Origin: Coniferiporia sulphurascens
Taxonomy: Eukaryota > Basidiomycota > Agaricomycetes > Hymenochaetales > Hymenochaetaceae
DNA length: 64,000 nt
NCBI GenBank assembly: GCA_002794785.1
Contig: NBBA01000014.1
Location: 806,001-870,000, forward strand
Reading direction: 5' to 3'
Position 1 is the first letter of the stretch, and each line of letters opens with the position of its first letter. This document shows, one piece after another, positions 58,754 through 64,000 of this stretch. The notes under the pieces are model-generated. The model was not told the DNA's origin and made no database searches. It saw only the letters and a list, made by a program, of their open reading frames with translations. The position numbers and the translations under genes are program-made.

Positions 58754-60324
58754 TCAAACATTCTGCTCGCCCTGTGGCTCCTTCTCGTCCGGATCGAAAG
58801 ACATCAAATCCTTCTCTTCAGTCTTCTCCTCATCCTTCTTCTCGTCCTGCTGTTCCGCACCATCGACCTTAGAAGCCTCCGGCTCATTGGGAGACGGAAT
58901 AGCCGGCCAATCCTCCTCGTACCTCCAGAGCTTTCCGAATTGACCCTTCATCGCGGCGAGTATGAGCATCGAAGAGAACATCATGACTGGGCCCAAGTAA
59001 ATGGCGACTACGATCGAGGATTCGTAGGTAACATTGACGAATCCTGCCACAGATAACGCTGCGACCTCCGCGTATGCGAGTATCAAAGAGAAGAGGGCAG
59101 CGCCGAAATACGGCCTGGGGAACGCATCGCGGCATGCAAAGATTCGCTCCCGTGGGATGCGGAGGCCGACGTTCCTCTTTACACTGACCAAAGGCTGGAA
59201 GTCAGGTGCGAGAGAGTTGGTGTAGTCGAAGCGGTAAGCCATCGAAAGGATGTTGTATTGGAAAATGGAGCAGGGGCCGTATATCAGAACGGCCCACCAG
59301 TCCACAAGTGAATCCCCCCTAGAAGTGAAGGTATACAAGCCACGGTTGTCCAGGGTGATTCCATTCTTTTGTCTCTTTGTAATCACCACGAACGCCACGC
59401 CAACGAGGAAAACTACGAGTACGCCCTTTGTACGAAATCAGACAACAAGACAAGGACAAAGGGAGTAAAAACCGACCATAAAAAGGGCGTAATAGAATAG
59501 TGACTTGAGCTTCGCCTTCTCTTTGTAGACTTTGGAGTGGGTCAGGCTATGCATAAGGGCCAAGTACACAACAAGAACAGCTAAGGGGTGACCAAACCAC
59601 AAAGCCCCGATGATAACAAAGACGCTGAACACGGCGGACTTCACCAGTGGACGAGTTGGACGATCTTTAATCCTAACACATAACCTCGCTGGTTCTGGTA
59701 TGTGCATTGTTCGTGACTAAGGAAAAGACGCAAGAAATTGAACAGCAATCACTCACTTCCTTCAGCATTACGATAGATAATGGTAGCATCACCCATAGAT
59801 GCCGTACACTTGTTATTTGAATGTGAGAAAAGTCGTATGTAATATTCCCGACTATAGGTACTCACTGCAAATACTAGTAGAAATATCGGGATAGAAAGGG
59901 TGCATAGGTAAAAGATCTTGACATTCGTTTCGCCTTCCAGAAACCATCCAGGAACCACGAGCACAGTGACCATGTAAAGGACGAATAAAAATGCGAGAGC
60001 CTTCGCCTTTGGAGAACGCTTCGGCTTGAGTGCGCTCCCATCCTGCACGTGGTTGGGCGAGTCGGGTTTCTCATTCTTGTCTGTACTAGCAGGATCGGGG
60101 TGAGGGATGCGTTGAACGGCTTGCCAAATCTATGTAATTTGATGGATTTGGGCAATGGGTGCAATGGCTTAAGTGATGGCCTTTTATTTTAAGAAAATAG
60201 GAGGTATGTGAACCTTGACAGAAGAGGCACTCCCTCGCGAAAAGATGAACACAGTAGGTAGGAGCACAGGGTAGTAACTCAGCAATTCTTGAAGAGTACG
60301 CAGAGCAAACGTTGCGATTGCCAT
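58754..60324 (-). CDS. multi-pass membrane protein, signal-peptide-peptidase-like, copy B, 438 residues
   Basis: Five exons (60324-60214, 60129-59866, 59808-59757, 59694-59477, 59425-58754); exons 1, 2 and 3 have exactly the same lengths as in copy A (111, 264, 52 nt) and the introns sit at the same positions, so the pair is a tandem duplication. Shared segments include LLSYYPVLLPTVFIFSR, IWQAVQRIPHP, VVPGWFLEGE, IIGALWFGHPLAVLVVY, RGDSLVDW, MAYRFDYTNSL, FPRPYFGAALFSLI and GKLWRYEEDWPAIPSPNE. As in copy A, the SPP catalytic YD and GxGD motifs are absent in the aligned places. The C-terminus is a longer acidic/Lys tail. The copies differ enough to be an old duplication. Function unknown. Confidence 0.75.
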
Positions 60325-61024
60325 CGTGGGTTCAGTAACGTTGTTGTACAAGGGATAACAGTGACAACGAGAACCAAGGGTCATTAAATAGCCAGTGATC
60401 ATCATCATCAGCGCCCACATTTTAAAGCGGCGCACGACGGCAACTTGATTCCGTGTCTCGCCACTGAACCTTACTTACAAGGCACCAGCGCTTATTGGGT
60501 CATGTGACTTTTTCTTGGCGTGGGCGTGGCGCTCAGGGCCGACCGAGGGCCAAAGCTACCGGCAATGTCCGTGTCCGCGGGCCAATCTACATGATGCTCT
60601 TCTGCTACCAGGTTTTTTCTAGTGAAGAGAGTCGAATGAAACTTAGTTCGAGAATCTGGACTCGGTCGACGATTCTCAGCCTTTGGCTGCATCGGGTAAA
60701 CGACTCACCTCACTCGAGCTAAGAATCGTGTAGGACCGGTAAATACTAAGTCAGACATCTCGGCTGACTCGAAAACCATGTTCAATCATGGATTCATGGT
60801 AGTTGCGTGGCCTCATCCACATAAGGACGAATATCAGCTTTTACCCGGGTGCTTGGGTGCGTGATTTATCTGTTTTGGTAGTCATCACCGTCCACACCGC
60901 ATCTCATGATCATCAGAGATGTACACCGTGCTCATTTACTTGCGTCGGTAACCTGACTCCTTGAGATCAGGCCATTTATCCTCGTTACTTGATCACTTGT
61001 ACTTATCGACTACGAGGTTAAGCC
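60325..61024. other. divergent promoter region
   Basis: 700 bp between copy B and the plus-strand DUF6533 gene. One frame at 60495-60722 without coding character. Confidence 0.5.
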
Positions 61025-62844
61025 ATGGCTCTACCCAGCCAGCAAGAGGCCGCCACTCTTGCTCATGACGTCTATATAGCTAGAGTGGGCAAACATGATC
61101 TGCACTATCATTTAAAATGTCATTAACGGTCTTACGGAAATTTACAGATTGTAATAGGTGAGGGCCATAGTCTTGACTAGTGTTTGTTGCCATCCATTTA
61201 CTTCGGGTCCCACAGTTGCAGCACTGACATTTTTGGTGAAATTTGACCATGAAACACTTAACGCTCTAAGTCCAACTCAAGAAACAGGTTTACGACTATC
61301 TCCTCACGTTCAGTGAAGAACATCGTCTCATATGGTCCTCCCGCACGTCGGTTGTCAAGGTCGCATTTTTCTTAAATCGATATCTGCCATTCGTTCCTTC
61401 TGCTGGCGCTGTATACGGTATGTGACCGTGGTCAATCGCACAGCAACCGACTAATGCATTCAATCGAAGTCCTTCTTTCGTTAGAGCCTTCGAAACATCT
61501 CGACGTATGTAGGAAAGCCCCAATCATGTTTGTGCTTTGTACCTTATAATCGGAGCAGGAATGCAGATCATTATTCATTGGACTCTCCAGTAAGTCCTGC
61601 GGTTATTGCGTCGGAATTGTGACAGAAAGTTTCCTCAGGCGTAGCCTTAGTGGAGTATTGCATTGCAGTGTGTACGTTTTTCGGTTGAAACGTGGTAAAA
61701 AATCCTGACAAGATGTCAGTCATTCTGTTCCTGAGGGCCTATGCAGTCTGGGGTTGCAGCCGGACAATATTCGTTGTTCTCGCGACTGTGTACACGGTGA
61801 GCCTTGAACAGATGCGCACATGTATCTAATGGCCGAATGCCGGAATTTGTGACCTCCGGCAGGTATGCGCTGCACTAGGAGTCTACCTGATAAAGCCATT
61901 CCTTCAACGGGTCACTGGTCAGTCCGTTAGAGAACTCACGGCCCACCGACCTTACCCTCACAATGAATTTCTATACATCGCGCAGTTGTGGAGATGCAGC
62001 TGTTCCATTCTGGATGTTTGTTTGAGTTGCAGGGCCATGCTGGCAGGTCCACTCTGATTATACCCATTGCATGCGAGATCTGTGTGTCCTCCATGTTAAT
62101 CTATGGCTTGGATGTGCTGAACTAATTCATTCCCAGTTGCATCGTCTATGGTAATGGTCAAATTTGGTAGGCCTCTCGCCTTTCTCGAGCTGTCTAGACA
62201 CGGATGCTGGATTCGCTTACTCTTGAATCAGTACAGATGCCGGGCTCGGCGATGATGCGGAGGATTTGCACAGACGGTACGAATCCATTGACTCATCCAT
62301 GTGTACGCCGTCTGAATGATAATATCCTCAGGCATCATATTTTTCCTGATTGTTTTGTGTAAATCTTTCCTTCAAACTCACTCCCGAATTCATTCAGTGT
62401 GTTTCCAACAGGTGGATTAATCACGAATATCGTCCTCCTCGACTTTACCTCGCCGGCGCTAAGCGGATCGTTTAATATGTGCGTTTTCCCCCTTTGCTCT
62501 GTAGAAATATTTGACCTTGCCCTCACAATGGTATTTTTTTTCAAGACCTCAGAACGCTCTGCATAGCGTATGCTGCAACCGGATTTTACTCCGCATCAGG
62601 GATGCACGCAGTTCCAATGATGTCAACGGTTTCAACAACAATGATAGCAATCGCGGCGAACCGCACTCGAGCCGCCAGCTTGAGACTCTCGAATTCGCAC
62701 CACCATCTAACGTGGGATCGCATGCCTGAAAGTAAGAATATATCAACTTTTCGACCTGTAGCGGATGTAGGGCCCGAAGCTGACCTCTGTAGCAACATCA
62801 AGTTCGGCTCTTGGGATAAGGGAGCGTTAGCTGAAGAGGCTTAA
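61025..62844 (+). CDS. DUF6533-containing seven-helix membrane protein
   Basis: The first exons are clear: 61025-61084, 61148-61157 (10 nt), 61216-61235 (20 nt), 61288-61417. They join to the family core QVYDYLLTFSEEHRLIWSS and VAFFLNRYLPFV. Further exons in consistent phase follow: about 61492 (EPSKHLD), then ECRSLFIGLS, SVALVEYCIA, MSVILFLRAYAVWGCSRTIF and VCAALGVYLIKPFLQRVT. A less certain middle has IIPIACEICVSSMLIYG and GLITNIVLLDF. The final exon begins near 62600 and ends at the TAA of 62844. Exons in 61900-62600 are approximate. DUF6533 proteins are a large basidiomycete family of seven-helix proteins of unknown role, often in many copies per genome. The C-terminal tail is polar. Confidence 0.75.
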
Positions 62845-63622
62845 AATAAATTAGATGTACTACTGAAGTCACGTGGCGTACATTTTATGGTATAGTTCTT
62901 AGTCATCTGCTACTTTTAACTTGGATTTTGAGCTTGGATTGCCGCATGTCCAATAGCTTCAACTATTGGCCGTGTTTCGTCTCCGTGCTTGTGCTACGAA
63001 TCTCCCGGGCTTTATTTTATCAATGATCCTGTGTTCCACCTCATAAGCGACCAGTCTCGAGCAGCAGGCTTACGCAAAAGGAACTCGTGGAAGGCAAAGA
63101 GCGTTCAAAGTACAAGCACACTCTCAGGCTTGGTCCCGGCTTCCTCAGGGTTCAAGTGGATCCCATCACTTTAAATCTAGACTTATACACATGGCGACGG
63201 TTCGGTCAATGTGAAGGCATGGTTCTCTGCGACTTGTCTGCAACCCGGATCACTGGGCTATCTGTTCCTCACTCACGTCTGGCTTCGATGTGCACGTGTA
63301 CCCCTTTGCGACTCTTCGCGCATAAAGCAATTGGCTAACCACAATCAGAAAGTTATCTCTGCATTCGGCTTTGTTTTTACTTGGTGAGAGTGCCGGACTA
63401 AGCAGACTTCCATAACCATGTCCGCCGGGGAAACATACGCCGGCGTTCTAGCTCTGTTCGCAGCGGCCCACGACTTCTTTGATCGTGTCCGGACATGCAA
63501 TAACCGAATATCGAACATCAAAAGTAGCCGCTGTGTCAAGCAATGCATATTTAATCTGTACATCTTCTTCGCATTATCGTCCTTTAGACCTTACAGTTCT
63601 TCCCCCATTCACACGACCAAAC
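62845..63622. other. spacer between two DUF6533 genes
   Basis: About 780 bp. Short overlapping frames, none supported. Probably the second gene's promoter. Confidence 0.5.
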
Positions 63623-64000
63623 ATGGAACTACTCAGCTCCCAAGGTGACGTTACTCCACAGGACATCTACACTCTTAGGGTAAATAAGCCAAGCTTTGCA
63701 CTTGAAGTTTCATTGATACTTATTCGATAAATTACAGATCACCATAGGTAAGGAAATTAGCTCGATACAGGACCATCGCTACTCACCCATTCCTGCAGTC
63801 GCAATGCTAGCGTGTCTAGTAAGTCTCAATTATGTGACCACAGGATTCGTCCGGTTTGACACTTGCAAACAGGTTTATGACTATGTCCTTACATTTGGCG
63901 AAGAGATTCGCCTCGTCTGGCCTTCTCGCATGTCGTTCATCAAGATTGCTTTTTTCTTGAATCGCTACATGTCGATTGTCTCTGTAGCAGGCAGTGTATA
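63623..64000 (+). CDS. DUF6533-containing membrane protein, 5' part, cut by window end
   Basis: Exons 63623-63679, 63738-63747 (10 nt), 63799-63818 (20 nt) and 63873 to the window end. Core: QVYDYVLTFGEEIRLVWPSR then IKIAFFLNRYMSIVSVAG. Exon sizes and phases match the DUF6533 gene at 61025, including the 10-nt and 20-nt exons, so the two are paralogs. The rest lies beyond the window. Confidence 0.78.

Noticed and set aside
60495..60722. Small plus-strand frame
   Set aside because: Arg/Ser-rich, overlaps an antisense frame of the same length, no homology or splice context.
1..64000. Search for transposons, LTRs or a biosynthetic cluster
   Set aside because: No reverse transcriptase, transposase, terminal repeats, or grouping of synthase and tailoring genes was seen; the BBE-type oxidoreductase at the edge stands alone in this window.

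Overview
The window reads as a gene-dense chromosome segment of a filamentous basidiomycete, most likely an Agaricomycete. The support is short introns of about 50-70 nt, mixed strand order with small intergenic gaps, and lineage-typical families: a FunK1-type kinase, DUF6533 seven-helix proteins, an expanded non-canonical G-alpha and a TKL-like kinase with an HGD catalytic loop. All gene models were built by hand from reading frames, splice-site consensus, phase bookkeeping and remembered family motifs; no alignment or transcript data were used. Most multi-exon models close exactly in phase from start to stop, which is the main internal support for the exon limits.

Layout. 1-9.4 kb: 3' end of a FAD-linked oxidoreductase (BBE family), an unrecognised protein (-), a small signal-anchored protein (-), cyclophilin-40 (+) and RNA polymerase II subunit RPB9 (+). 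9.5-18.1 kb (+): an unusual G-alpha, a protein kinase with a very long disordered tail, and a 765-residue protein ending in a DUF3421-like domain. 18.9-28.5 kb (-): an SDS3-family histone-deacetylase-complex subunit with a huge low-complexity tail, and a 24-exon VWA8-type AAA ATPase. 29-36 kb: secreted and probably membrane-anchored aspartic protease (+), CCC1-type iron/manganese transporter (-), RTF1 of the Paf1 complex (-). 36-48 kb: a seven-helix protein with a roughly 600-residue cytoplasmic tail (+), retromer subunit VPS26 (-), a small hypothetical (-), acetyl-CoA synthetase (+). 48.8-54 kb: a DUF2461 protein with a nuclear-type N-terminal tail (-), ribosome-biogenesis WD40 protein SOF1/DCAF13 (+), MICOS subunit MIC10 (+). 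55-64 kb: a short FunK1-like kinase lacking an obvious N-lobe (-), a tandem pair of multi-pass membrane proteins resembling degenerate signal peptide peptidases (-), and two DUF6533 proteins (+), the last cut by the window edge.

Most genes are housekeeping (transcription, ribosome biogenesis, trafficking, mitochondrial architecture, acetate activation, metal storage). The lineage-specific part is signalling and membrane proteins at about 9.5-18, 36-39 and 55-64 kb.

The most striking signals are (1) heavy use of micro-exons, with coding exons of 3, 5, 7, 10, 12, 13, 14 and 20 nt in seven genes, including two genes whose first coding exon is the ATG alone; (2) three GC-AG introns in the VWA8 gene and a possible fourth in acetyl-CoA synthetase; (3) a G-alpha with Ser in place of the catalytic switch-II Gln; and (4) the SPP-like pair that seems to have lost the catalytic motifs. 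No tRNA, rRNA, transposon, CRISPR or operon-type feature could be supported.
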